Made by a program: the position numbers and the translations under genes
Notes under the pieces: generated by a model
The model's database searches: none
Told to the model about the DNA's origin: nothing
Seen by the model: the letters and a program-made list of their open reading frames with translations, nothing else
Assembly: GCA_022447365.1 (NCBI GenBank)
Contig: JAKVBL010000005.1
Location: 310,001-374,000 of the forward strand
Reading direction: 5' to 3'
DNA: 64,000 nucleotides
Origin: Oleiphilaceae bacterium
GTDB taxonomy: Bacteria; Pseudomonadota; Gammaproteobacteria; Pseudomonadales; Oleiphilaceae
Shown here: piece by piece, positions 25,657 to 33,872 of the stretch
Position numbering within the stretch: the first letter of the stretch is position 1
Layout: every line of letters starts with the position of its first letter

Positions 25657-26471
25657 GCTGTTGCAGCCCCCTTAAACATACGCTTAAAGAAACCTTTCTT
25701 TTCATTCGTGATAAAACGCTGTGGCTTTTCGGCGCCAAGTAAGCGTTCTACAGCATCATCGTAGGCCTGTCCTGCATCAGTTGATTGATCATGGATAACA
25801 GGAACGCCTGAGTTTGAAGAAGAAAGAACGGATTGTGATTCAGGAATAACGCCAAGAAGTTTGATGGCTAGAATCTCTTTAACGTCATCTACGCTCAGCA
25901 TTTCACCTTTCTCAACACGGATAGGGTTGTAGCGGGTTAGAAGAAGGTGCTCTTTCACCGATTCGCCATTTTCAGCGCGGCGAGACTTGCTTTGCAAGAT
26001 GCCTAAAATTCGGTCTGAGTCGCGAACCGAAGATACTTCCGGGTTCGTTACGACAATGGCTTCATCTGCGAAATAGAGAGCCATTTGAGCGCCGTGCTCA
26101 ATGCCTGCAGGCGAATCACAAATGATGAAGTCGAAGCGTTCAGAAAGTTCATTAAGAACTTTTTCTACGCCATCTTGAGTGAGTGCATCTTTATCGCGAG
26201 TTTGAGAAGCGGGGAGAATGTAAAGATTCTCATTATGCTTATCTTTGATAAGTGCCTGATTTAGCGTCGCTTCGCCGTTGATTACGTTTACGAAGTCATA
26301 CACTACACGACGTTCACAGTTCATGATTAAATCTAGGTTACGAAGACCTACATCGAAATCGATAACGACGGTTTTGTGTCCCTTCAGGGCAAGACCTGTG
26401 GAAATGGATGCGCTGCTGGTTGTTTTACCTACGCCGCCTTTACCTGAAGTGATAACAATTATTTTTGCCAA
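25653..26471 (-). CDS. minD: Septum site-determining ATPase MinD
   Basis: A 272-residue deviant-Walker ATPase with GKGGVGKTT (10-18), the switch [11 protein letters not shown] and DSPAGIE. The C-terminal amphipathic membrane helix [11 protein letters not shown] is present. It recruits MinC to the membrane to block Z-ring formation at the poles. It stands between minC (87 bases upstream) and minE in the usual minCDE operon. Confidence 0.98.
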   Translation of the reverse strand: MAKIIVITSGKGGVGKTTSSASISTGLALKGHKTVVIDFDVGLRNLDLIMNCERRVVYDFVNVINGEATLNQALIKDKHNENLYILPASQTRDKDALTQDGVEKVLNELSERFDFIICDSPAGIEHGAQMALYFADEAIVVTNPEVSSVRDSDRILGILQSKSRRAENGESVKEHLLLTRYNPIRVEKGEMLSVDDVKEILAIKLLGVIPESQSVLSSSNSGVPVIHDQSTDAGQAYDDAVERLLGAEKPQRFITNEKKGFFKRMFKGAATA

Positions 26472-26558
26472 TGTTCTATTCCCATGTTGCTATGTTGTTT
26501 GAAGTTGGGCTTAAGCCTCTTTACTTCTTGCGCTCTTATTCGGCGCTTAATGGGCTCT

Positions 26559-27362
26559 TTAGAGCTCTAGTTTTTGAAAATTCAGAGTTTGCTCGTCCAA
26601 ATATACTTGGCAAGGCTTGCCTATGGTTGAGCTTGGAATGTCTTCGCTTATTTTGTATTGCCCTGCGACGGAGACAAGTTCTGCTGCCATGCTTTGGCAG
26701 AAGATGCGTGCTTTGGTATTGCCTTTAACCCCAGCTAGCGCGCGTCCGCGCAATGTACCGTAAACATGAATGTTTCCGTCGGCTAGTATTTCTGCGCCGG
26801 CACTTACAGAGGCTAGAATGATCAAGTCACCATCTGCTGCGTAAACTTGTTGTCCTGATCGAATAGGATGATGGACAATTTTACTAATCTGTGTTTCGGT
26901 TTTGATTTCGACCTTTGCAGGCTCATCTGCTTTGGGTTCCTGCGGCGCAGGTTCGCTAGCTGCTGGAGTGTCTGTATCGATCGCTGCGTTACGTTCTTTT
27001 TGTTTGGCTAATATTCCTAAGCCATGATTGCGCGCGACGTCTTGAAGTGATGCGCTGGCGCCTCTTACAGCGATTGCCTTCACTTGGTGTGCTTGGCATA
27101 TCTCGATGAGACGCTCAAAGTCGAGGCTTGGTTCTTCATACTTCTCTAGGCCAATCACGACAGGAAGGTTTTCAAAAAAACTAGGGGCTTGAGCGACTTT
27201 CGCTGCGAGTTCTTCGCTGAATTGCTTTGGTTCAAAGCTGGTGAGCTCTAAGGCAGTCATTGGAGCTAAGGATGCTTTAAGTTTGATGCTTGGCTGAACA
27301 GGCGGGTTTTCTGCTGACTTGTGTGCTTCTGGAGCGATGGTTGTGCCTGTGTCCGAACTCAT
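26559..27362 (-). CDS. minC: Septum site-determining protein MinC
   Basis: A 267-residue FtsZ-inhibitory protein. The N-terminal FtsZ-antagonist domain is about 23-130. An Ala/Pro/Glu-rich linker (about 135-160) is followed by the C-terminal beta-helix that binds MinD, with RSGQQVYAADGDLIILASVS and DGNIHVYGTLRGRALAG. It is the first gene of minCDE. The N-terminal tail is longer than in E. coli and low in complexity. Confidence 0.96.
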   Translation of the reverse strand: MSSDTGTTIAPEAHKSAENPPVQPSIKLKASLAPMTALELTSFEPKQFSEELAAKVAQAPSFFENLPVVIGLEKYEEPSLDFERLIEICQAHQVKAIAVRGASASLQDVARNHGLGILAKQKERNAAIDTDTPAASEPAPQEPKADEPAKVEIKTETQISKIVHHPIRSGQQVYAADGDLIILASVSAGAEILADGNIHVYGTLRGRALAGVKGNTKARIFCQSMAAELVSVAGQYKISEDIPSSTIGKPCQVYLDEQTLNFQKLEL

Positions 27363-27566
27363 GATTACCCTAATTTTCTATTTTGTTTTTTTGTTTGCAG
27401 AGCATGTACTAAATAGTTACTTATTTTGGGTCTGTTTCGCAATAGTCAACAAACAGATTCTGACAGCCCTCTAATGCTTTCGATCATACCATAGAGCCTG
27501 AAGCTCATGCTTATGTTAAAAGCTGATTTTTTAGTAATGTGTTGAATTAATTATCGAGGATTTACA

Positions 27567-27607
27567 CTGACCTCTCAGCTTCGATTTAATAGGTTGTGAG
27601 AGGTCAG
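27567..27607 (-). repeat. Inverted repeat downstream of uraA
   Basis: Perfect 11-bp arms (CTGACCTCTCA at 27567-27577, TGAGAGGTCAG at 27597-27607) surround a 19-base loop, starting 15 bases after the uraA stop on the minus strand. There is no T tract, so it is a doubtful terminator. The rest of the 260-base gap between uraA and minC shows no other feature; the minC promoter should lie upstream of 27362 on the other side of it. Confidence 0.5.
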
Positions 27608-27622
27608 AGCGATGGTCTGGTT

Positions 27623-28864
27623 TTATTGCTCGGTTTCTGGTTTTGTTTTCGGTAGAACAAGGTTGAGAAGAATGCCCGAGATGGCTGCTAATCCTATCCC
27701 TTGAACGACGAAGCCTTCACCGCCAAAGTTCATTCCGCCAATTCCAAATACTAAGGGGATTGAGATAATTGCTAGGTTGCGAGGGTCGTGCAAATCAGCA
27801 TTTGAACGGGCTATTGTTCCTATGCCAATTGTTGCAATGGCACCAAATAGTAGAACCATAATGCCGCCCATCACAGGGGTTGGAATCGTGGCAAGAAAGC
27901 CGCCGAGCTTGCCGCAAAAAGATAAGATAATTGCGAACACTGCGGCCCAGGTCATGTAGATTGGGTTAAATGCTTTGGTTAGTGCGACGGCGCCGCTCAC
28001 TTCTGAGTACGTAGTATTTGGCGGTCCACCAACCACTGCGGCTGCGGTTGTGGCTACACCATCGCCAAGTAAGGTTTTATGAAGTCCAGGTTTTTTTAGG
28101 AAGTCTTTTTTAGTAACGCTGCTAATTGCCATCATATCTCCGATGTGTTCAACCGCAGGTGCAATGGCGACGGGCAACATAAATAGAATTGCGCTGGCAT
28201 TGAATTCGGGGAGCGTAAACCTTGGATTCGCAAACCAAGCCGCGTTGCTGATTGGGTCAAAACTAACAATTCCACAGAGCAGGGCGACGACATAGCCGAC
28301 AGAGACTCCAAGAAGTATAGGGATTAAGCGAATAATGCCGCTGCCTAGAAGAGATGCAATGGCAGTAACAAGCAATGCGCTCATTGAGATAAGAATGGCA
28401 GTGTTCTGGTTGACTAGCTCTGCTGAACCGTCACCCGTTTTACCGAGTGCCATATTCACAGCGACTGGCGCAAGGCTTAAGCCAATTACAACGATAACCG
28501 GGCCGACAACAATCGGCGGCAAGACGCATTCGATGATCTCGGTTCCGCGCCACGCAACAATGCCCGAGAGCAAAATATATACGCAACCTGCGGCCATTAG
28601 TCCGCCCATCGTTGAGGCTATGCCCCATGTCTGGATGCCATAAATAATAGGGCCGATAAAGGCAAAGCTGGAAGCGAGGAAAATCGGAATGCTGCGCTTA
28701 GTTATAAGTTGAAAGATGAGCGTGCCAACACCCGCAGTAAATAGAGCAACGTTACTATCTAACCCTGTAAGTAAGGGGACAAGAACGAGGGCGCCGAAGG
28801 CAACGAACAGCATTTGTGCGCCAATTAGCGCAGTCTTTGGGCTGAATGCATTTTCATCTGACAT
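27623..28864 (-). CDS. uraA: Uracil permease, NAT/NCS2 family
   Basis: A 413-residue membrane protein of about 14 hydrophobic segments. It has family segments such as IAPAVEHIGDMMAIS (substrate-site Glu) and GGPPNTTYSEVSGAVALTKAF, close to the uracil transporter branch. It imports uracil with protons. It lies 40 bases after upp, which converts uracil to UMP, so the two form a pyrimidine salvage operon. Confidence 0.93.
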   Translation of the reverse strand: MSDENAFSPKTALIGAQMLFVAFGALVLVPLLTGLDSNVALFTAGVGTLIFQLITKRSIPIFLASSFAFIGPIIYGIQTWGIASTMGGLMAAGCVYILLSGIVAWRGTEIIECVLPPIVVGPVIVVIGLSLAPVAVNMALGKTGDGSAELVNQNTAILISMSALLVTAIASLLGSGIIRLIPILLGVSVGYVVALLCGIVSFDPISNAAWFANPRFTLPEFNASAILFMLPVAIAPAVEHIGDMMAISSVTKKDFLKKPGLHKTLLGDGVATTAAAVVGGPPNTTYSEVSGAVALTKAFNPIYMTWAAVFAIILSFCGKLGGFLATIPTPVMGGIMVLLFGAIATIGIGTIARSNADLHDPRNLAIISIPLVFGIGGMNFGGEGFVVQGIGLAAISGILLNLVLPKTKPETEQ

Positions 28865-28904
28865 CGTGAATCTTCCTTTTCGCTATGTTTAGGGTGAGTT
28901 GTTG

Positions 28905-29531
28905 CTACTGGGTCCCGAAGATCTTGTCTCCTGCATCGCCAAGCCCGGGTAATATATATCCTTTGTCGTTTAGCTTTTCGTCGACAGCGGCGGTATAAAT
29001 TTCCATGTCAGGGTGTGCAGCTAGAACTTTTTCAATGCCCTCGGGCGCTGCAACTAAAAACAAACCAATGATTTTTTTACAGCCTGTTTTTTTAAGAAGG
29101 TCAATTGTCGCAATCAGAGTTCCGCCAGTTGCAAGCATTGGGTCTATGATCATTGCTGTTCGATCTTCAATGTCTTTTACGAGCTTTTCAAAATAAGTAA
29201 CCGGCTCGAGTGTTTCCTCATTTCGATATAGCCCAACGACGCTGACCTTAGCGTTAGGCATTAATTCAAAAACACCATCAAGCATACCAATACCTGCACG
29301 TAGGATTGGAACGACAGTGACTTTCTTTCCTTCGATTTGCTCAACGGTTGTCATGCCCGACCAGCATTCAATTTGTTTCGGTTCGAGAGGGAATGATTTG
29401 GTTGCTTCGTAGGTGAGGAGGGTTGTGATTTCTTTACTGAGTGCGCGAAAGCTTTTAGTGGAGATGTCTTTTTCGCGAAGTAAGCCTAACTTGTGACGAA
29501 CGAGTGGGTGTTTGATTTCGATGACGTTCAT
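28905..29531 (-). CDS. upp: Uracil phosphoribosyltransferase
   Basis: A 208-residue enzyme that makes UMP from uracil and PRPP. It has the N-terminal [19 protein letters not shown], the [13 protein letters not shown] segment, the PRPP loop [20 protein letters not shown] (about 131-150) and the uracil-binding [16 protein letters not shown] end. It is first in the upp-uraA operon. Confidence 0.98.
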   Translation of the reverse strand: MNVIEIKHPLVRHKLGLLREKDISTKSFRALSKEITTLLTYEATKSFPLEPKQIECWSGMTTVEQIEGKKVTVVPILRAGIGMLDGVFELMPNAKVSVVGLYRNEETLEPVTYFEKLVKDIEDRTAMIIDPMLATGGTLIATIDLLKKTGCKKIIGLFLVAAPEGIEKVLAAHPDMEIYTAAVDEKLNDKGYILPGLGDAGDKIFGTQ

Positions 29532-29671
29532 GCATCTTCCTTTGATTAATACGTAAAAAAAGGGCGCTTAAATCATTAAGAAAAGGGCACATTACTGATT
29601 AGCTCTATGCAGTTGTGTGCACGCTCCATATAATGAACAACAGCTTCACAATCATAGTCAAATTTTTCCTT

Positions 29672-29697
29672 AAGGGAACTCTAAAAGGGAACTCTAA
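29672..29697 (+). repeat. 13-bp tandem duplication in the parC leader
   Basis: AAGGGAACTCTAA occurs twice in immediate succession (29672-29684, 29685-29697), five bases before the parC ATG. Each copy carries a Shine-Dalgarno-like AAGGGA. The nearer one ends 12 bases before the start, somewhat far for efficient initiation. Confidence 0.85.
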
Positions 29698-29702
29698 GTT
29701 TT

Positions 29703-32000
29703 ATGAGTCAAGACACGCCTAGTTTCGAAGATGGTGTCGAGCAGATTTCGCTTCGAGAATATACCGAAAAAGCCTATCTCGATTATTCAATGTACGTCAT
29801 TCTTGATCGTGCGTTGCCGCACGTCGGGGACGGTTTAAAGCCTGTTCAACGCAGAATTGTTTATGCCATGTCGGAACTTGGCTTAAAAGCATCGGCGAAG
29901 TATAAGAAGTCCGCGAGAACGGTGGGTGATGTTCTGGGTAAGTTTCATCCGCATGGCGATAGCGCGTGTTATGAAGCGATGGTGTTGATGGCGCAACCGT
30001 TTAGTTATCGTTATCCATTGATTGATGGGCAAGGTAACTGGGGTTCGGCTGACGATCCTAAGTCATTCGCGGCAATGCGATATACCGAATCAAGATTAGC
30101 GCCTTATGCAGATGTGCTTCTTGCCGAGTTGGGTCAAGGTACTGTTGATTGGATGCCTAACTTTGATGGCACGATTGATGAACCAAAAACCTTACCCGCT
30201 AGATTGCCGAATTTATTGCTTAACGGCACAACGGGTATTGCGGTCGGTATGGCCACTGATATTCCTCCTCATAACCTTCGAGAAGTCGCGAGTGCATGTA
30301 TTCATTTGCTGGATGAACCTAAGGCTCAAACTCAAGATCTAATGACGCATGTTCGCGGGCCTGATTATCCAACGGGTGCTGAGATCGTCACTCCGCCGGC
30401 AGATATTCAGAAGATTTATGAAACAGGCCGAGGCTCGATCAAGATGCGAGCTGTCTATAACACTGAAAGTGGCGATGTCGTGATCACCGAATTGCCTCAT
30501 CAGACTTCTGGAGCCAAAGTGCTTGAGCAGATTGCGTCTCAAATGCAGGCCAAGAAGCTACCGATGGTTGCAGACTTAAGGGATGAGTCCGATCACGAGA
30601 ACCCAACGCGTCTTGTGATTGTTCCCCGCTCAAATCGTATTGATATCGATTCATTGATGGCGCACTTGTTTGCGACGACTGATTTAGAAAAAAGCTATCG
30701 CGTTAATCTTAATATGATTGGTATTGATGGTCGTCCTGCAGTGAAAGACTTGCGTACGATCATTAGTGAATGGTTGAGTTACCGTACTGATACCGTTACA
30801 CGCAGGCTGCAATATCGCTTAGATAAAGTTGAGCGTCGCTTACACTTATTGGAAGGCTTATTGGTCGCCTTTCTTAATATTGATGAAGTCATTCATATTA
30901 TTCGTACTGAAGATGAACCTAAAGCCGTCTTAATGGCGCGGTTTGGTTTAACTGAAGTGCAAGCTGATTACATTCTCGATACCAAGTTGAGACAGTTAGC
31001 ACGTCTTGAAGAGATGAAAATCAAGGCGGAGCAAGAAGAGCTCGAAAAAGAGCGTGCTTACTTGCAAAAAGTACTTGGCTCAAAAGCGCAGATGAAAAAG
31101 CTCATCAAGAAAGAGCTGCTCGCTGACGCTGAAAAATATGGTGACGATAGACGCTCTCCGTTGGTTGTTCGTGGTGATGCAAAAGCCTATTCCGAAACTG
31201 ATTTAGTCAGTTCTGAGCCAGTGACCGTCGTGTTATCTGAAAAAGGCTGGGTACGCGCTGCGAAAGGGCATGACATTGATCCAAAAGGCTTGAACTACAA
31301 AGCTGGCGATAGTTTTAGTTTGTCGGCAAAAGGTCGTAGTCAACAAGGTGTCATCTTCTTAGATTCTACTGGTAGGGCGTATACGGTAGCAGCACATACT
31401 CTGCCGTCTGCTCGAGGCCAAGGTGAACCCTTAACCGGTAAAATAAACCCACCATCTGGTGCAGAGTTTAGAGCGGTGCTAATGGGTAAAGAGGGGCAAA
31501 AATTGCTCATGATGAGCGATGCCGGTTATGGCTTTGTTTCAAGCATTGATCAACTTCAAAGTAAGAATAAAGCGGGCAAAGCTGCGATCACATTGCCTAA
31601 GAATGCTGAAGTGATGCATCCGATGGTCATCGATGATGTAGAGAGTCAGTTGCTTGCTGCAGTGACTAATGAAGGCCGAATGCTGGTGTTCCCTGTGAAA
31701 GACCTTCCTGAATTGGCGAAAGGTAAGGGTAATAAGATTATCAGCATTCCTTCAGCGCGAGCTCAGAGTAAAGATGAGCTGATGACCAATGTTGCGATTT
31801 TCTCAGAAGCCGATTTTGTGGTCATTCACTCTGGTAAACGCCACTTGAAGCTTAAATACAGTGATTTGCAGCACTATGTTGGTGAACGCGGACGAAGAGG
31901 GCAAAAACTGCCAAGAGGATTGCAGCGTGTAGACCGTATTGCAATTATTAAAACGGGTAAGGCTGACGCTGAGCCAGAAGCAGAGCAGCAAGCAGAATAG
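29703..32000 (+). CDS. parC: DNA topoisomerase IV subunit A
   Basis: A 765-residue type IIA topoisomerase subunit that decatenates daughter chromosomes with ParE. The active-site Tyr is Tyr127 in [10 protein letters not shown]. The quinolone region reads [12 protein letters not shown] (82-93), with the Ser and Glu positions unmutated. The C-terminal domain has several blades of the DNA-wrapping propeller and a Glu/Ala tail. parE is not adjacent in this window. A strong terminator follows directly. Confidence 0.97.
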   Translation: MSQDTPSFEDGVEQISLREYTEKAYLDYSMYVILDRALPHVGDGLKPVQRRIVYAMSELGLKASAKYKKSARTVGDVLGKFHPHGDSACYEAMVLMAQPFSYRYPLIDGQGNWGSADDPKSFAAMRYTESRLAPYADVLLAELGQGTVDWMPNFDGTIDEPKTLPARLPNLLLNGTTGIAVGMATDIPPHNLREVASACIHLLDEPKAQTQDLMTHVRGPDYPTGAEIVTPPADIQKIYETGRGSIKMRAVYNTESGDVVITELPHQTSGAKVLEQIASQMQAKKLPMVADLRDESDHENPTRLVIVPRSNRIDIDSLMAHLFATTDLEKSYRVNLNMIGIDGRPAVKDLRTIISEWLSYRTDTVTRRLQYRLDKVERRLHLLEGLLVAFLNIDEVIHIIRTEDEPKAVLMARFGLTEVQADYILDTKLRQLARLEEMKIKAEQEELEKERAYLQKVLGSKAQMKKLIKKELLADAEKYGDDRRSPLVVRGDAKAYSETDLVSSEPVTVVLSEKGWVRAAKGHDIDPKGLNYKAGDSFSLSAKGRSQQGVIFLDSTGRAYTVAAHTLPSARGQGEPLTGKINPPSGAEFRAVLMGKEGQKLLMMSDAGYGFVSSIDQLQSKNKAGKAAITLPKNAEVMHPMVIDDVESQLLAAVTNEGRMLVFPVKDLPELAKGKGNKIISIPSARAQSKDELMTNVAIFSEADFVVIHSGKRHLKLKYSDLQHYVGERGRRGQKLPRGLQRVDRIAIIKTGKADAEPEAEQQAE

Positions 32001-32010
32001 TCACTAGAAT

Positions 32011-32037
32011 AAAAGCCGTTGTTACAACGGCTTTTTG
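32011..32037 (+). terminator. Terminator of parC
   Basis: A stem AAAAGCCGTT/AACGGCTTTT around GTTAC is followed by a T run, ten bases after the parC stop. It rules out the in-frame ATG at 32019 as the serB start. Confidence 0.9.
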
Positions 32038-32075
32038 TTATCCAAGAATTCATTTTAATCAGAAAGAGATTAGCT

Positions 32076-33290
32076 TTGAGCGAAATTATATTAATTAACG
32101 TGTCTGGTATTGATAAGCCTGGTTTGACCTCAGAAATGACCGCAATCATGGCGCAATACGATATCCGTATTTTGGATATTGGTCAGGCCGTTATTCATGA
32201 GCATTTGACCTGGGGGATTTTGGTCGAGGTTCCTGGTGATAAAGAATCAAGTAGTGTGCTGAAGGACTTGTTGTTCCGTATGCACGAACTCGAGCAAGAT
32301 GTGAGTTTCAAGCCTGTTAGCAAGGAAGAATACGCCCTGTGGGTGGAAGGCAAAGGTAAGGCTAGATACATCGTTACACTCTTATCACGATCTATCTCTG
32401 CGGAACAGATTTCTCATGTGTCTGCGATCACCGCTCGTCACGGTTTGAATATCGACAACATTACGCGATTGTCTGGTCGTCCCGCCGTTGAGCAGAGCAT
32501 TGAACAAACTAAGGCATGCATTGAGTTTTCAGTGCGTGGCACGCCGCCTAACTTAGATGATTTGCGACAAGACTTCCTTGCTATCGGCAACGAGTTAGGT
32601 GTGGACATTGCGTTCCAAGAAGATTCAATCTTCCGTAGAAATCGTCGTTTAGTTGTCTTCGATATGGACTCGACTTTGATTCAAGCTGAAGTAATTGATG
32701 AGCTTGCGATCGAAGCGGGTGTTGGAGATCAAGTGGCTGAAATTACAGAATTTGCGATGCAGGGTAAACTTGATTTTAAAGAGAGCTTTGCTCGTCGAGT
32801 GGGTTTGCTTGAGGGTTTGAGCGAAGAAGTTCTCGAGAAAATCGCTGCACGTTTAAAATTGACCGAAGGTGCTGAAAAGCTAATTTCAACGCTTCGCAGT
32901 CTTGGATATAAAACCGCTATTTTGTCGGGCGGATTTACTTACTTTGCTAAAGGGCTTCAAGAAAAGCTTGGAATAGATTACGTCTATGCCAACAATCTTG
33001 AGATTGAAGATGGCAAAGTAACAGGCCGTGTCACGGGCAATGTGGTTGACGGTCAACGTAAAGCCGATTTGCTGGATGAGTTAGCTGAGAAAGAGGGTAT
33101 TGGTCGTGCTCAGGTTATTGCGGTGGGAGATGGCGCAAATGATCTAGCAATGTTGAGTCGAGCCGGCTTAGGTGTTGCGTTTCATGCCAAACCTTTGGTG
33201 AAAGAGAGTGCCAAACACTCCATTTCAAATTTGGGCCTAGATGCCATTCTTTATTTGATTGGCTTCCGCGATCGCGAATCAGAAGCATAA
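32076..33290 (+). CDS. serB: Phosphoserine phosphatase SerB with ACT domains
   Basis: A 404-residue enzyme for the last step of serine synthesis. Two ACT-like domains occupy about 1-180 (ILINVSGIDKPGLTSEM; ARYIVTLLSRSISAEQ). The HAD domain begins VVFDMDSTLIQAEVIDELA, with the nucleophile Asp196 and Asp198, and later has ILSGGFTYFA and VGDGANDLAML. The start is set at TTG 32076, which gives the normal family start (SEIILINVSG) and has AAAGAGAT nearby; an upstream ATG lies inside the parC terminator. Confidence 0.95.
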   Translation: MSEIILINVSGIDKPGLTSEMTAIMAQYDIRILDIGQAVIHEHLTWGILVEVPGDKESSSVLKDLLFRMHELEQDVSFKPVSKEEYALWVEGKGKARYIVTLLSRSISAEQISHVSAITARHGLNIDNITRLSGRPAVEQSIEQTKACIEFSVRGTPPNLDDLRQDFLAIGNELGVDIAFQEDSIFRRNRRLVVFDMDSTLIQAEVIDELAIEAGVGDQVAEITEFAMQGKLDFKESFARRVGLLEGLSEEVLEKIAARLKLTEGAEKLISTLRSLGYKTAILSGGFTYFAKGLQEKLGIDYVYANNLEIEDGKVTGRVTGNVVDGQRKADLLDELAEKEGIGRAQVIAVGDGANDLAMLSRAGLGVAFHAKPLVKESAKHSISNLGLDAILYLIGFRDRESEA

Positions 33291-33297
33291 AAGGATC

Positions 33298-33322
33298 GGG
33301 TCAGTTCTGTAGTCGCTGACCC
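33298..33322. terminator. Hairpin between serB and the small downstream gene
   Basis: A 7-bp GC-rich stem (GGGTCAG/CTGACCC) has an 11-base loop, eight bases past the serB stop and eight bases past the stop of the convergent small gene. T tracts on both sides are short and broken (TTATTTA; CCTTTTA). It is a plausible weak bidirectional terminator. Confidence 0.5.
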
Positions 33323-33330
33323 TTATTTAC

Positions 33331-33678
33331 TTATCCATTCGCGGCTTTTTTTCCAGCCTGTTTTAGTAGGGTGCAGTGCTTTTTACTTAGATCTAAAAAG
33401 CGAGGCGTTGGGCCCACATCTTGATACAAAGGGTCTCCTTGCTCGTCAATAGCGGCGACTTCTGTGCCTGCAATGTAAGGCATGGCGGTCTCTAGCTCTT
33501 GCAATGCAGAGGAGATGAGTTCGCAAAGAATTTCGTTTTTATTGCGTTTAGGGTACATCTCGGCGAGCGCTTCAATTTTAGCGGCATCTTCGATTGGAAT
33601 ACGGAACGAATATTCGTTCTCGGTCATGATTGCTTTTGCTTGTTTTTCCCATTGCGCTGTTAGTTCTTTAATTCTCAT
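33331..33678 (-). CDS. Small conserved protein, unknown function
   Basis: A 115-residue cytoplasmic protein. It has no signal, membrane segment or known catalytic motif. The first 70 residues look like a short helix-rich DNA- or protein-binding unit (EYSFRIPIEDAAKIEALAEM, then RNKNEILCELISSALQELE), which recalls ribbon-helix-helix folds. The rest has MPYIAGTEVAAIDEQGDP and VGPTPRFLDLSKKH. A related protein beside serB is familiar from pseudomonads, so it is a real gene. I chose ATG 33678 over GTG 33690, since the GTG has no Shine-Dalgarno. It converges on serB and diverges from ppc. Confidence 0.75.
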   Translation of the reverse strand: MRIKELTAQWEKQAKAIMTENEYSFRIPIEDAAKIEALAEMYPKRNKNEILCELISSALQELETAMPYIAGTEVAAIDEQGDPLYQDVGPTPRFLDLSKKHCTLLKQAGKKAANG

Positions 33679-33872
33679 AATTGTGTACACCTAATCGTTT
33701 TTCTAAAGACCCTGTCTCCGCAAGCAAGGTCTATTTTGTTCGTCATTACAATATTGAGTTTAGAACTCTGTAAGAGATTGCATGTCGTTGCTTTGTATGA
33801 AATTGTAAATATATTGGATAAATCCGTTGTAGAAACGAAGTTTCGTTGTTCTGTTCAGGAAGGGAGAATAGC

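Noticed and set aside
27567..27607. Inverted repeat called as a uraA terminator
   Set aside because: The arms are perfect, but the loop is 19 bases and no T tract follows, so it is listed only as a repeat.
29940..29980. Quinolone-resistance change in ParC
   Set aside because: The [12 protein letters not shown] region keeps the wild-type Ser and Glu positions.
32019..32075. ATG upstream as the serB start
   Set aside because: It lies inside the parC terminator hairpin, has no ribosome site, and adds residues not found in SerB proteins.
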